A stretch of DNA of 64,000 bases from Heligmosomoides polygyrus polygyrus. Taxonomy: Eukaryota > Nematoda > Chromadorea > Rhabditida > Heligmosomidae. The notes below the pieces were generated by a model. The model saw only the letters and a program-made list of their open reading frames with translations, did no database searches and had not been told where the DNA came from. The position numbers and the translations under genes are program-made. How positions within the stretch are numbered: the first letter of the stretch is position 1; every line of letters starts with the position of its first letter. The DNA lies in contig OX377201.1 of NCBI GenBank assembly GCA_947396885.1, positions 68,546,983-68,610,982 of the forward strand. The letters are read 5' to 3'. Positions 34,042 to 45,759 of this stretch are shown piece by piece.

Positions 34042-34915
34042 TTGGGGGGAGGGGGAGGCCAAAAGTAATGAGACAAATTGAATTTTTTTATCTCTTTATA
34101 ACTCAATTACAACTCAACGATGCTTAGTAATGTATTTGCCATTAAGGGCAATGACCTTGCTGCCATCGCATCGGCCAACTTCCTGATCCCATCCTTCCAG
34201 AAGTGCTGGACCTGGTGTTGATCAACTGTTCGATATGGTTGTCAAGGACTGCTTAGGTTCTTGTGTCCCTTCCGACCAGGAAGTCCCGTAGGCCCAAGAA
34301 GTGGTGGTAGTCGCATGGAGAGATGTCCGGCGAATACGGTGGGTGAGGCATGTGAACGTAGCCCAGCTGGCCAAGCTTATCCGTGGTTACTTGTTCCCGA
34401 TGGGGCGCGGCGTTGTCGAAGAGGAGGACTTTCTTGAAGCGCTGAAACCGAATAAGTGCGAATCGCCGGCCCATCTCTTCTATTTCGTTCACCATAGCCT
34501 TGGAGTTCATCGTAGTGCTCTTGGAAAACAGCTTCCGGTAAACCGATCCATGGGCGCAGACCCAAAAGCTCCAAACATGCTTCTCGCCGTGAACATCTCG
34601 CCGAACGAGGGTCGGTTACAGGTCACCAGGCTTCACCCAGACTCGCTACTTGGCAGGGTTAAGGTAGAAGACGTACTTCTCATCTTGCTTGAATATTTAG
34701 CCCAGGCTGCCCGGGGTTGGGAATTGGGCGAGATTTGCGCGACACAGGTCGACTCGTCAGACTGGGGTTTGGCATGAGACAGACTGGGGTTTTGGCATGC
34801 TTCTGGAAAGGGCCGAAGTGGTAACTTCTCAGATGGACTTCAGTAGGTAGCATACAAACATCAAATACGATAAGCACGAAACCAGACTCCAGCCACGAGA
34901 TATATGGACACCGCA
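34042..34915 (-). mobile_element. mariner with G-rich terminus, right end lost
   Basis: The left terminus reads TTGGGGGGAGGGGGAGGCC followed by AAAAGTAATGAGACA. The same family is complete at 61147-62061. The transposon's other end is cut short near GTGTCCATATATC (34900-34915). The transposase is on the minus strand. Confidence 0.7.
34140..34690 (-). pseudogene. mariner transposase, catalytic half (broken)
   Basis: The frame at 34253-34510 contains LLFDNAAPHREQ (second catalytic Asp) and YSPDISPCDYHHF (third catalytic Asp kept). Upstream, DEKYVFYLNPAK with the first Asp can be read, but it is followed by a stop, and other frame breaks occur. The protein is inactive although all three aspartate positions are still present. 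Confidence 0.75.
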
Positions 34916-35100
34916 TTAGGGTGTAGTAGTCAAGATTGCGCAATAGTCAAGATTGCGTCATGCTCCTGCCTGAAACCTTGCATTGCGGACTCGATTGATT
35001 GTGCTTGGGCTGAATGCTTGTTACAATCTTGTTGCTACCTGGTCACATTAACCTGTGCTGCTTTTAAGGTTTTCTGTGGTCTAGCAGCTGCAGTTATGCC

Positions 35101-36600
35101 AATCCGTCGATCATCATAATCACGCAACACCTACCTCGATTGACATGGTCTTAGAGAGAAACGGTAGTACACTCAAATGATCGATAATATCGATCGACGC
35201 ATCGAGTGCCTGATCAAAACTTTCCTGCTGCGAAGCTCGTCCGTGGGGCCAACATAATCACGGAATCTCTTCCCAATCGGTTAGATCCGATGGTGAGAGG
35301 AAACCGATATCACCGCTTGAAATTTACCACTATATAATTGAGTTAGCGGTCGATGACGTTTGAGTGATCTAACCTAAGTGAGATACGCCGCACCGTCCAC
35401 AGAGAGGCGGTCGAATGATCTAACCTATGTCAGATATCACTACCTATCACCATCACCATCACCATCACCATCACCACCTATATATAAAAGAGTTTGCCCG
35501 TCGAATGGTCTAGCCTAAGTGAGATACGCCGCATCATCCACAGCGAGGGCGGTCGACTGATCTAGCCGGAGTGAGAAACGCCTCATCATCTACAGCGTGG
35601 GCAAAATTTGCTATTGTACTTGGGATGTTGCTGCAGCAGTGGAAGCGCAGCCCTTTACTGCTTTACACAACAGCACCTACGCGCGTTTCTGAGCGTCCAG
35701 ATTTCGGGTCATTAGCATGAGAAGACCACTAACGTAAGAGGTAAGAGTAGAAGGGGGACTTCGACGGTGGAAAACTGACAGCAACCAAGACGGAGCGACC
35801 TGGAAGAGGCATCGGGATGGGGGGGGGGTCGATAGGGGAAACAGTGAAGAAGGCCAGGAGGTTGAACCAAAAAGAAATAAGGAGGGACAAGTAGGGAGTT
35901 ACCAATCAGGAGGGAGGCTGTAGGAAGGATCAGCAAGGAGATCTACTATCAGTAAGGGAGACCGGATTTAGAAGATGTGACACCGATGTCGCGAAATGGG
36001 CGTTCACTCGCCGTCGTGGTATCGGGAGCGTAATGCGCTACTTAATTAGATTAGAGTAGTAAGGAGGATCGCGAGGGAGGAGGAATCTACCTGGAAGAAG
36101 GGACCTGGGGATACAACAGGAAGGGAGCCGTCAGGGAATTCATACGGATAACGGGGAATCTGCCATATGCATAGCCTCTTCATGCGTAACACAGCGGTGA
36201 CTGCGCGCGCTTCTGAGCTCCTGGATTCGGAAGACGGGTCTTCTGTGCTTCTAGATCCAAAAGACGGGCTCCCTATGTCGCGCAACAGGCGTCCTAATTC
36301 TGAATACGTGTCACCGACGACTGCCATGAACATGGGAGGCCCACTAAGGAGGTGGACCAAGAGAACGACTAGGAAGGAAAGGAACAGCCTGGAGGAAGGG
36401 CCAGGACGGGGAAACCAGCAAGAAGAGACCAGTAGGGGTCAATAGTGGAAATAAAAAAGTGGGCCAGGAGTTGGGACCAGGAACGTGGGGACTGAAGAGG
36501 AGGAGGGAAGACCAGTAAGGGCCGATCAGCAATTAGATACAGTAAGAAGAAACGAGTGAGGAGCAACCTGCCTCAAGACATGTCAACGATATCTGGAAAC
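35101..36600 (+). repeat. Helitron-like minisatellite region (tentative copy)
   Basis: CACCAT repeats (35446-35476) run into CTATATATAAAAGAG, which resembles the Helitron 5' end seen in reverse at 44211-44234. Downstream, 35940-36320 holds GATGTCGCGAAATGGGCGT-type units and 36330-36530 G-rich GGACCAG-type units, the same two repeat types as at 20000-21555. No hairpin or clean ends are seen, so the limits are uncertain. Confidence 0.4.
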
Positions 36601-37490
36601 GCTAGCTGTTGATCATGGGAACGGTTGCGGAGGAGCAACCTGTGGGACAGAAGTACTGCGCAGCACTAACCAATGAGGTTAATGGCTGGTTCGAAGAGAA
36701 TGTCTATGATACCGAAGTGTACCGAAGTGGTGAACGGCTTGATGCCGATAAAGTACGCACCACGTCATAGATGATAACGAATTTTAATGCGCCGTTGGGC
36801 GTGTCGGAGCACTTGTGTAAATGATATCAGTTGATGATGATTATCTAATCGAAGCTTCACCATGGTGGCTAATTACCTGATCGACTTTCCGTCGGCATCA
36901 TAATCTCGCATCACCCACCCCGATCGATTAAGTCTGGGAGGGAAACGGTATCATCGCTCATTATGCTATTGCTAAGGTGTAGGGAGCTGAAGGAGGAAGT
37001 ACACGCTAGCAAGAACGCGTAGCAAGAACGATAAGCCTATGTTATACCTTCGTTCACTCAGAGAATCCTAATGATAAGCTCTCATATCGATCACGCGACG
37101 CGAATCCATATAGGAACCTATCATTAGCTTTATCTCGAGGCAAACGGTGAGGCGCATCCACGTCTTGCATCACAGATCGTGGGGTTTGAGCCGTGCCTCG
37201 GCGCAGACCTCTTCAGCAACGCTTCACGTCTTCTCTGAACCCGGCAGCGGCGCCTCGTCAGAGTCGTGGTGACGTCTTGCGAAACCTCATCACTGGGTGT
37301 TCTTTGGTGAACACTCGGCAGTGGAAGCATCGTTGCCACCGGCAGCAGTGGCTGCCTGCCACGGTGCCATGTTGTGGTGTTTACTATTGCGGCAGCGCTA
37401 CGTCGAACGGCTGGGTGTTGCGTCAATGAACGTACCCATTCCACTGCACTCGCTAACCGTAAGTGAGTGATTCGTGCGCTCCGCTTTATA
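36601..37490. other. no recognisable gene
   Basis: The stretch includes a CCCGATCGATTAAGTCTGGGAG motif also seen near 30700 and 35275, and a CG-rich patch at 37190-37430. No coding motif is supported. Confidence 0.35.
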
Positions 37491-38372
37491 TTAGGTTTAT
37501 GAAAAGCCTTGCACCAAGCGTTTTTTTTTTTTAAATTTTATTGCCTCTTCTTTGAGCGACTTCAATCTACAAAGTAACTAAAGTTTACATCTACAAAATT
37601 CTGTCATCTGATGGGAAGATAAGGAAATCCTTTCTTCCAGAATGAAGTCAGCTGTGACTCGAAGAAGTACTCCACCTCGGATTCCAGCTTGGATCGGTCG
37701 CTGATGCACCTATCCCTTAGATTTTTCTTGAAAGCTTGAAAGAAGTAGTAGTCCAATGGCGCTAGATCTGGCGAATACAGTGGGAGAAGTAGCACCTCCT
37801 ACCTAAGCTCCTGTAACTTCCGGAGAGTTGACCATGCAACGTGTGGGGAAGCGAGCATTGTCATGAAGAAGGTAAACATTCCTCCGCCCTCGCCGTTTGC
37901 GCGACACGGACTCACTCAGCTTCTGCAGTTGTGTAGCGTAGATGTTCGACAATGAGCTCATGATAGAGCATTCCTTGAGAATCCCATCAACAGCACAGCA
38001 TTACCTTATTACATTCCTCTGGTGGATGTCCGCCTCGAGGTTGTGGTTCTCCTTGAGGGAGGCACTGGGCCTTCCGAGTATGGCTGACGAAGAAGACCCA
38101 GGATTCATCTCCCGTACGACATTCTCGAGAAAGTCCTTATTATGAAAACGGACAAGGAGAGGCTGAGCGATAGCCTTGCTCGAGTTACGAATTCGGCTAG
38201 CCTTCTCTGAAATCGTAGTATTTATATGTCCTCAAATGCAATTTGCCATGCATGCGAAATACTCTAGAATGTTTGTGCTACAACTACGTAGCACTAAACA
38301 GTCCATGGAAGTTATTGTTAAATCTTGGAAATTTTTCAAAATTTTTGGTGCAAGACTTTTTCGCCAACCTAA
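37491..38372 (-). mobile_element. mariner, third family
   Basis: Termini TTAGGTTTATGAAAAGCCTT and the inverse of TTAGGTTGGCGAAAAAGTCT, both continuing into GCACCAA, are each flanked by TA (37489-37490, 38373-38374). It is about 0.9 kb and carries a damaged minus-strand transposase. Confidence 0.8.
37604..38110 (-). pseudogene. mariner transposase, catalytic region (frameshifted)
   Basis: The minus strand reads DESWVFFVSHTRKAQ near 38065-38108 (first catalytic Asp) and, after frameshifts, LYSPDLAPLDYYFFQAFKKN (37604-37795; third Asp within PDLAPLD). The middle DNA-ARPH block cannot be read intact. The N-terminal helix-turn-helix domain is missing. Confidence 0.78.
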
Positions 38373-38649
38373 TATAGTAGGATTTATTTTTATTTATTGC
38401 ACAAACTGTGCGCCATAAACAAGAATCGGAACAAATGCTGTAGATTAAGCCAGAATACATGGTATGTGCTCAGCTTGAGTGTTTCAATTCTTTTGTGAAA
38501 AATGAGGAAAGTTCATCGTCGGTTTGAAATTTGAAAATTTTGAAAATTGAGATCAAAGGAAGTTAATAGCCAATGGAAAGAGAGGTGTCATGAACGTTGT
38601 GTCAGTGGCAACATGAAGAGGAGAAAGCAGATAGTTGGAAATACATAGA

Positions 38650-39295
38650 ACCAGCATATATCACTGTGCCATTGCCGTCGCCTTTACATATATACAATAC
38701 TGGACGTGCTGCTCCATCCAAAAAGCAAAAGCGGCGCAAAGGTACGCCGGAAAGCACCGTTTTCCGCTTGCCACGCGTCGCACCGGACGCAAATCGCATT
38801 AGGTGGCGGCATCATCAACTTTAGGACGTTGCGCACACTCACTTGTCATTCGGCAACTTATTTGTTGCGTAGAAGAGCATGACCTACTGCTTGGAACTAA
38901 CTGCCGCCATGACACGCTCTGTGAACAATGCATATAGGCCCGCCAGAATCAGTCGAGTGGGCGCGAACACTCACAGGGTGACGTCGGGCTGATCTAAGAA
39001 GCTGTTCCATGCGTTTGGAAGAGCATGGCTTACTTTTTGGAACTCGACTGATTCTGCCGGGCCTACATGCATTGTTCAATGAGGCCGTGCTCTTCTATGC
39101 AACAAATAATTTAGCGATTGACAATGGGTAAGCGCTACGAACAGGAGTTGAGGATGCCGCACTCTAATGCGATTTGCGCCCGGCGCGACGGCAAGCCGAA
39201 AACGGCGCTTTCCGGAGCATTTTTACGCCGCTATTGCTTGCTGGAGGGAACGGCACGTCCAGTACTGTACATACCATCCATGCCATTCTTGAAAA
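38650..39295. repeat. foldback repeat
   Basis: 38690-38825 and 39140-39265 are inverted copies (AATCGCATTAGGTGGCGGCAT versus the inverse of GATGCCGCACTCTAATGCG). Inside them 38850-39110 also folds (GTTGCGTAGAAGAGCATG / GTGCTCTTCTATGCAAC). Non-coding. Confidence 0.55.
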
Positions 39296-39495
39296 GTCAA
39301 ATCGAAACGAGGCGAGGAAGCTTTGCAAAGTGTGAAGTTTGACGTTATAGAGAGAAGACAATGAACACTGCTACGACCTGAGAATTATTATGGGGTCAGA
39401 AAAATACTCATTGTAATTGGAAATAATGACTGAGAACTCTATTCTTAGAAAGCGCTACCGCCTCATTGGTCTGCTGGCATGTTCTTGAAGGCTGG

Positions 39496-39645
39496 GGCCT
39501 GATTTTTCGTTCGCTAACCGCCCTCTAACGGCAAAATACCGCCAAACCTGATGCTAATGAACGTCATATCGGGGGAGGGGGGGGGGGAGCGGGGGTTGGC
39601 GGCATTTTCTCCGTTAGAGGGCGATAAACGGTTGATGAATCTGGC
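39496..39645. repeat. foldback MITE, GATGAATC family member
   Basis: CGCTAACCGCCCTCTAACGG (left) pairs with CCGTTAGAGGGCGATAAACG (right), and both halves contain a GCCGCCAA-type block. A G-run (39570-39588) lies in the loop. Confidence 0.6.
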
Positions 39646-39766
39646 ATCTGGACCACAAGATGATGAGTAGTAGGTTGTGTTGACAACTTTATCAGCTTCT
39701 CTCCAAGTGAACAGTATCAATCAGCCAATCAGTATCAATTGATATCATCGATCGCTGGGCAAATTG

Positions 39767-39936
39767 AGGGATCAGATTCATCAACGACTTACATAACATT
39801 AACAGAGAATTCATAGCGGAAAACTCAGATAACGCGGCTTATCGCTCACCATATCGCTTGATAAGCCGCGCTTTCAGGGATTTCGGCTGTGATTTTCTCT
39901 GTTAAATTGCTGTAAGTAGTTGATGAATGAGACCCC
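39767..39936. repeat. foldback MITE, same family as 18776-18945
   Basis: Outer ends GATTCATCAACGACTTAC and the inverse near GTAAGTAGTTGATGAAT match the 18776 family. The central stem uses GCGGCTTATC..GATAAGCCGC around CTCACCATATCGCTT. Confidence 0.7.
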
Positions 39937-39944
39937 AGGTGTTT

Positions 39945-40610
39945 AATTCGAATGAACAACGTGAGTGAGGGGTGGAGTAGGTTTTCAGAAACACAAGATC
40001 TTACTCTATATTTGTGTCGGATGTGTCGGGGCGTAGAAGACGTGTCATAGACGCCATGGCAACGTCGTAACACGTGCGTAGAAACTCAGCAAATGCGTCA
40101 CAGACGTTACTGAACTGCTCGGGTTTCAGAAGACATGGCACAGACCGGACTTTGCCCAGCATGCTTTTGATTGTCAGTAGACCTTTTAAAGGCTTCATTC
40201 AATGAGTGTGCGACCCTCTAGGGAGAATGACTGCAGGAATCGGAAAAATAGTGTTGCCGTCGAACAGTAAACTAAATCGACCGGTCGACGAATACCGATT
40301 GATTTTATTTATGTTTCTGATGGCTGAGCACTTTGGATTGGTACACTCAAGTGTATTTCCTTAGAGAACGGACGCGTCGAAGAAAAATCGCGCACATGCG
40401 AAAGAGGGTGGACAGACTTCAGAGCAGCAGTTTGGAAAAAAGCCACACCATATCCCGCTGTAATTCTCCATATAGTAAAACAAGTGTTTTACTGTAATGA
40501 AAGTAAGAAGGCCTAAAGAAGAAGACGCTCGGGAGTGTGGTATATTCTCGGAGCTTGGGGAGAAGGCCATAACCAGACCTTTGGCGGTTGCTAGGCTACT
40601 GAACGCCTGC
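39945..40610 (+). mobile_element. Helitron family, 3' part
   Basis: 40492-40545 (AATGAAAGTAAGAAGGCCTA onward) and 40570-40610 align with the 3' end of the 43039-44234 copy read in reverse. The alignment includes the decayed terminal stem and CTGAACGCCTGC at 40599-40610, followed by T. The 5' part has GACGTGTCATAGACG-type minisatellite units (40030-40190). The 5' terminus is not present. Confidence 0.6.
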
Positions 40611-40952
40611 TATAAGAATATTTGGCTTAACCGTTCAATACTGGTCAATTTCGACCAATTGCTCTCAGTATTTAATGATGCTCATTTCGCTATACCGTTC
40701 GCCTCTCTACTACTCTGCGGCAAACTTCTGCTTCCACCGTCGCCTTAGTGGCAAAGGGACAAATAATTTCGTGCAGAACTTGCCACGTCGAAAGGTATTT
40801 CTGTTGAATTGGCGCGGCTGCATATAGCTATGGCTACAAACGCGGTCGATTGATCGACGAACTTTGCGGCTCGTGGTCGTTCTGTTGCAGCGTCGCCGAA
40901 ATCATCATCTACGACGGTCGGTACTTCGGATCACATCAGCCTGCTCCAGTCG

Positions 40953-41646
40953 TTGATGAGCAGAGGGAAGGTACCGGCCTACGTCAAACAGGTCGTTAAG
41001 CTGATGGTACAGACGAGATTGGAGATGAAGTCGCTGAGCAAACGGAATGAGAATTTGTTGGAGGAGCTCCAATTGCTCAAAGAGGAAAATGCTTCCCTGA
41101 AAGAAAGGATAGCCAGCGTTGAGAATTCTAGAGCTGATGCACTTAGATCTGAGATAAGGTCCAACGCTGCTCCTGCATAGGAAGACCTAGATATTGAAAG
41201 ATCGATCATACTTTCACACGTTCCGGAGTCCACTTCATCAACGAGTAAGTCATGATTATACGCATGTTGCTGAGCTTCTTGACTACTTAAATGTGGAATA
41301 TAACCCTGTATCGGTTTACCGTATGAGAAGATTGGACCAGAGTATACCACGGTTGATAAAAGTCGTGCTTCCCAGCGGCAGGTTCCAGTGGCAGGCGATA
41401 AAGCGCGCTCCGGGCCTGCTCTCCTCTTCTGCCCACAAAGGAGTGTACCTGCGCCCTTTCTTAACGTTGGAGGAGAGAATGCGCAGGAGGGAGCAGCGCA
41501 AATCTAAGGTTAGAGTGGGAAACGAAAGCACCATGCGAATAACTCAAGTTCACAATGGGTCTCATCCTTCAACCACTACAGCTAATATCGGCCGCCACAC
41601 AACTCCACCACCGCGATCCTGCGGGAAACTATTGAACGGTTTGTAG
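40953..41646 (+). pseudogene. CR1-like ORF1 (frameshifted)
   Basis: The first part (40953-41180) is a probable coiled coil with heptad-like leucines (LLEELQLLKEENASLKER). After a frameshift, 41194-41646 has LLDYLNVEYNPVSVYRMRRL and LIKVVLPSGRFQWQAIKRA, the RNA-binding-type region seen in nematode CR1 ORF1 proteins. The product would bind element RNA. It is not functional. Confidence 0.65.
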
Positions 41647-41649
41647 AAG

Positions 41650-42970
41650 TTTAGCAACTAATATCAGATCCATTGTGAGAAATGGTTATAGCCTCGGTTG
41701 GCTATCTATAATTATGATCTTGTCGAACTCACCGAAACGTGGCTGAATAGTCAGAATGAGACAAGCCCTCTTCTCAGTAATCTCTCAGACCAATATGTGA
41801 GAGTTTGTGTGATAGACAATCTCCAAAAAAGGTGGTGGATTGATCCTTATAACGAAAAAGTATTTTTCGTAAAAAGAAGTCTTTAGACTGACTACTCGGT
41901 ACTGAATGGTGATGGGGTTTTAGTGTGTGACGTAAAATACAATTTAGCTGAATTTCGGGTTAAATGTGTGTACAGGACCCCCGACTGCTGCGTCGTATCC
42001 GCATCACTCCAATTAGTCAAGGCTACTTGTGATTTTTCTTCCATTAACGTATGTACTATTTCAATGAGAGATTTCAATCTCCCGGATCTAATGTCCAACT
42101 GTCCCAGAAGCGTGTCGAAGAGCTTTTGGGAGGTTTTTGAGACGCACGGTTTACAACAACTGGTGTTAGCGCCCACCAGATAAAGTTCTCTGCTGGACCT
42201 TTATGTAACAGAATTGGATTCGTAATTGAAGGGCAGATAGAACCTCCCATTGGAACTAGTGATCACAGTGACTTTTTCAATGGACTTTAACACCTAAAAA
42301 GGAGGAAACGAGGTGGTTTCGAAACTTCAAGGGTGCTGATTATTGCCTAATCGGGACCTAGTAGCCGGCATTGACTGGATTGGAATAGTCAACTCTCGTA
42401 TCACAGTCGATCAGATATATGAAACGCTCACTGCGATTCTTCAACACAAAATAGAATTCATAGCATGTTCCTTTAAGGACATGCTGAACTGAGTTATCCT
42501 GATCATCTCAGAAGACTATCGCTGTCGCTTCCACTGCTGAAAAAATGTGTTCCACTGGTGCAAGCGAAGACAGGGCTTCCTCCGAGCTTGTGTCCAAAAA
42601 AAATTGATAAAGCTCTCCACCGGTAAAATACTTACGTAGAAAGGAAGGTGGCTGAGTCCAAGGATGAAACAGCACTTTATAAGCTGATCAGCTTGTGAAC
42701 TGGTAGAGAAAACGAAACCCGCGGATAGCTAAATGATAACGGAGAATTGGTTCTTACTCCAAACTACTATACTATGATCTATTAGTCCAAGTGTTCCAGA
42801 AAATGTACACTAACGGTAAGGCAGAGATTGGTGGAGAAAGACTGGTAATTAACGATGTGGAGGATTTACCGCGTTTCCCACGGATGAATTCCTCTCTCTG
42901 GTTTCATAGAGAAGAGATTGTTGAGGTTTTGTCTAAATAGCTGAAATCATCATATCGCCCGACTTTATTC
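41650..42970 (+). pseudogene. CR1-like ORF2 endonuclease part (degenerate)
   Basis: 41698-41760 gives YDLVELTETWLNSQNE (endonuclease start), and 42060-42180 gives MRDFNLPDLM, where the usual GDFNLPD has G changed to R. 42350-42490 still reads WIGIVNSRITVDQIYETLT, and 42900-42940 gives REEIVEVLSK. Stops separate these blocks. Confidence 0.65.
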
Positions 42971-43038
42971 CCCTTAGTTTTTTTTTATAAAGAACATCGT
43001 TCACTATGTAGTTTATCCTTTAAAACAAATATCTAATA

Positions 43039-44234
43039 CCAGACGTTCAGCGGCCTCGCGGCCGCCAAACGTCCGGTTGGGGGCTTCGCCCCCAAACTCC
43101 GAGTATAGAACACCCCGACCGTGTCTTTTTCTTCTTTAGGCCCTCTTACTTTCATTTCATTCTCCGAAGTACATGTTCTACTGAGTCCTGAGGAACAGAA
43201 TGTGAGAGTCTCAACTCAAAGTGCTTAATCTGCGGAAACATAAATGAAACCAATGGGTGTCGGTAGAGGCTCGATACCGTTAACTTTCCGACAGCAATCA
43301 TGTTCCTCTGATAACTTTAACCATTCTCCTTACCCTCACTCTCAATCCCGCCAATAAAACTCAACCCTCCCTTACACTTGTGCCGGAGTGAAAAAAATAA
43401 AGGCGTAATGAGAGTCAAGTACGCGCACGCTTGTCGAACAATGCCTTTAAAAAGTCTTCTCACGAATGCTGTGCAAGTACGATCTGTTGAACGATTTCTG
43501 GATCTGGACGCACGTTGTACGACGTCTGGGTCACGTATTCTGAATCAGGACGCATGCTGACATCATCTGTGATACATCTGCTGAGCCCCAACGCACGTGT
43601 AACGACGTCAGCAGCACGTCTTCTGAAGCCTGATACCCGTTGGACGATACTGATAAAAAATCATGGTCCGCCCTTACTGGTCCCGTTCACTGGACCCCCT
43701 CCTTCAGTGGTCCCATCTTCACTGGTCCCCTTTACCGTCTCTCTCTCCCGTCCTTATACTTGTTCCCTCTTCATTGGGCCTCTTTCACCCCCCCCCCCCG
43801 TTACTGGTTCCACATTTGCTGGTCACCCCTTTTCTGGTCCCTTTTACTGATCCTCTCTTCACTGGTCCCTCCCCCCGTTACCGGTCCCCCCCCCCTCACC
43901 GGACCTCCCCTGCAGTGGTCCCCCTAAGTGGCGGTGACACCTCTTCTGAACCTAGACACCCACTGCACGACATGGGTGACACAACTCCTGAACCCGGACG
44001 CGTGTCGAACGACGTCGGTAACACGTCTTTTCAAACCGTTCGTCCTTTGCGCGACATCGGTGACACGTCTTCTGACGCACGCGACACGACGTTGGTCACA
44101 CTTCGTCTCAACCCGGACACCTCACTCGACGTTTATGAAAGACCAGATGGACGACGGATCGACAGACGGACGGACAGACGGACGGACAGACGGAAGGACA
44201 GACACAACCGCTTACTCTTTTATATATAGTAGGA
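43039..44234 (-). mobile_element. non-autonomous Helitron, complete, in the CR1 LINE
   Basis: On the minus strand the 5' end is TCCTACTATATATAAAAGAG (44234 down) and the 3' end is CTGG (43042-43039). A strong stem-loop lies just inside the 3' end, GCGGCCGCGAGGCCGC with outer GACGTT/AACGTC arms (43042-43073). The host bases are A (43038) and T (44235), the A^T target of Helitrons with no duplication. Removing the element joins the LINE frame as KQISNMSYIRGAAPARW. The interior is minisatellite: CACGTCTTCTGAACC-type units and CACTGGTCCC-type units. No Rep/helicase gene is present. Confidence 0.85.
43042..43096 (-). other. Helitron 3' stem-loops
   Basis: Two stems adjoin. One is 43042-43073, GACGTT-CA-GCGGCC-TCGC-GGCCGC-CA-AACGTC. 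The other is 43077-43096, TTGGGGGCTTCGCCCCCAA. A 3' hairpin a few bases from CTRR is the Helitron termination signal. Both stems are repeated at 56118-56178. Confidence 0.75.
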
Positions 44235-44239
44235 TGAGC

Positions 44240-45571
44240 TATATCAGAGGGGCAGCGCCTGCTAGGTGGAGACATGCGTTTGTAACTCCAATTCTCAAGA
44301 AAGCTTCCCGCAACGATCCGAGGATCTATCGACAGATTAGCATTACCTCAATTTTTGCAAGAACCTTCGAGAAGATTCTCAAGAAACATATCTTATTCCA
44401 TCTTAAATGCAATGATATTATCTCAAAAAATCAGTTTGGCTTCCTTAAGGGAAGATCTGTCGAAACTGCAGTGCTGACGTCTCTGAATGACTGGTCGAAG
44501 TCTTTTGAAGGCAAAAGATGCACGGATATAGTGTATTTCGACTTTTCAAAAGCATTTGGCAAGGTCCCCATAGAGAAGTTGATTTTCAAGATGGAGGTAC
44601 TAGGAATACATCCTATGATTATAAACTGGATTCGGCAATTTCTATCTAGAGGAACATGTCAGGTTGCGATTAAGGGCGAATATCCATAGTTTCCCCGTAA
44701 GAAGCGGTGTTCCTCAAGGTGCAGTGTTGTCGTCAATCTTATTCCTGCTTTACACCTACGAACTTCCAGACTGTATCACCAGCTTGGGTGTCTCGTGTAA
44801 AGTTTATGCGGATGATGTAGTGGCTCTCCAGTCAGCTGTTGATTTCATTAGTTGCTGGGCAGAAAAATGGGAACTACCATCAGCAGTTGACAAAACGCAT
44901 TATCTGATGGTTGGACCTAGATATTGTGTTCGAACACAGGAGAAGAGAATCATTGGCCAAAGGCTAAATAATGTTGATGAGGTTAGAGATTTAGGTTTTA
45001 TTATAACCAGCAACCTGTGCTTTTCTAAGCAGTGCAGACTTTTGGCAAAAAAGTCAACTGCCGCACTTCAGGGCGTTAAAATCTAACTTCCCCGAGGTTT
45101 ACATACGCGCGTCCAAGACTTATGTACGCCTATTGTGGAAACGGGGACGCCGGTGTTCAATCCAACAATGAAAAAGTACACAGATCTTCTGGAGAGCATT
45201 GAAAACAGCTTCACTAGGAAGCTCATGATGAGATGTTTTTCAATGGATAACAATAATATACAAGAGGTCCGTAGCGAGCGGAGCTCTTTGGGGTTCCCTC
45301 GCTGAAGAATAGAAGAAAGATTGCTGATATTATAGTGATGTACAAGATCCTTGCTGAAAAGTTATCTATAAATCCAACGGATTTCTTCGATGAAGTACTG
45401 ACAAGCTCTGTAAGAGGAAAGCTGAAAATTAGGGTATCGGTTGCTAAATCACGTGTCAGGTCCGACTTTCTAACCTATAGAGCTCTCAAGGAATTCAACC
45501 TCTTGCTTGGTAAGCACGATGACCTGAGGGAACTCTCTGTTCAAACCTGCAGAAGGTGTCTTTCAAGGTGA
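44240..45571 (+). pseudogene. CR1-like reverse transcriptase (broken)
   Basis: RT blocks in order: IRGAAPARWRHAFVTPILKK, QISITSIFARTFEKIL, KNQFGFLKGRSVETAVL and VYFDFSKAFGKVP (44240-44690). After a frameshift come RSGVPQGAVLSSILFLLYTY, CKVYADDVVALQSA (catalytic YADD) and VRDLGFIITSNLCFSKQ (to 45086). A further shift leads to the C-terminal part ending at 45571. The core residues are kept but the frame is broken at about 44690, 45090 and 45300. Confidence 0.8.
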
Positions 45572-45759
45572 AAGTTGTGGAGTACCCCAATATGACATAC
45601 GCCGTGCTGATGATTGTCCTGTTTTATTCGGCTGATGCTTTGAGTTACGTATGTTTTCGTGATTCTAGAGTGTTTGTGTTGTTGTATTGATTTGTTTCTT
45701 AACTTGTTTACGCTAGACCCTGGTCTATGCCTTGAATAAATAAATAAATAGGGCGAGAG

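Larger units (their letters stand above)
33791..35100 (+). mobile_element. second CAGGGTGTC element, with a nested mariner
   Basis: It starts CAGGGTGTCTCAAAAAATGT after TA (33789-33790) and matches the first copy through GACTCGATTGATTGTG-type blocks on both sides of the inserted mariner. The right terminus is not found. The interval between the mariner and about 35100 (ACATTAACCTGTGCTGCTTTTAA) matches 32700-32730. Confidence 0.55.
40745..45753 (+). mobile_element. CR1-like LINE, near full length, split by a Helitron
   Basis: ORF1-type sequence starts near 40953 and ORF2 endonuclease and RT follow to 45571. The element ends in the TAAATAAATAAATA tail at 45733-45753, the same type as at 3238. 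Removing the Helitron (43039-44234) restores the RT reading frame across the joint. Many stops elsewhere make it a fossil. Confidence 0.8.

Noticed and set aside
43515..44229. Overlapping proline/serine-rich frames up to 188 codons
   Set aside because: They are reading frames through Helitron minisatellites, open on several frames at once.
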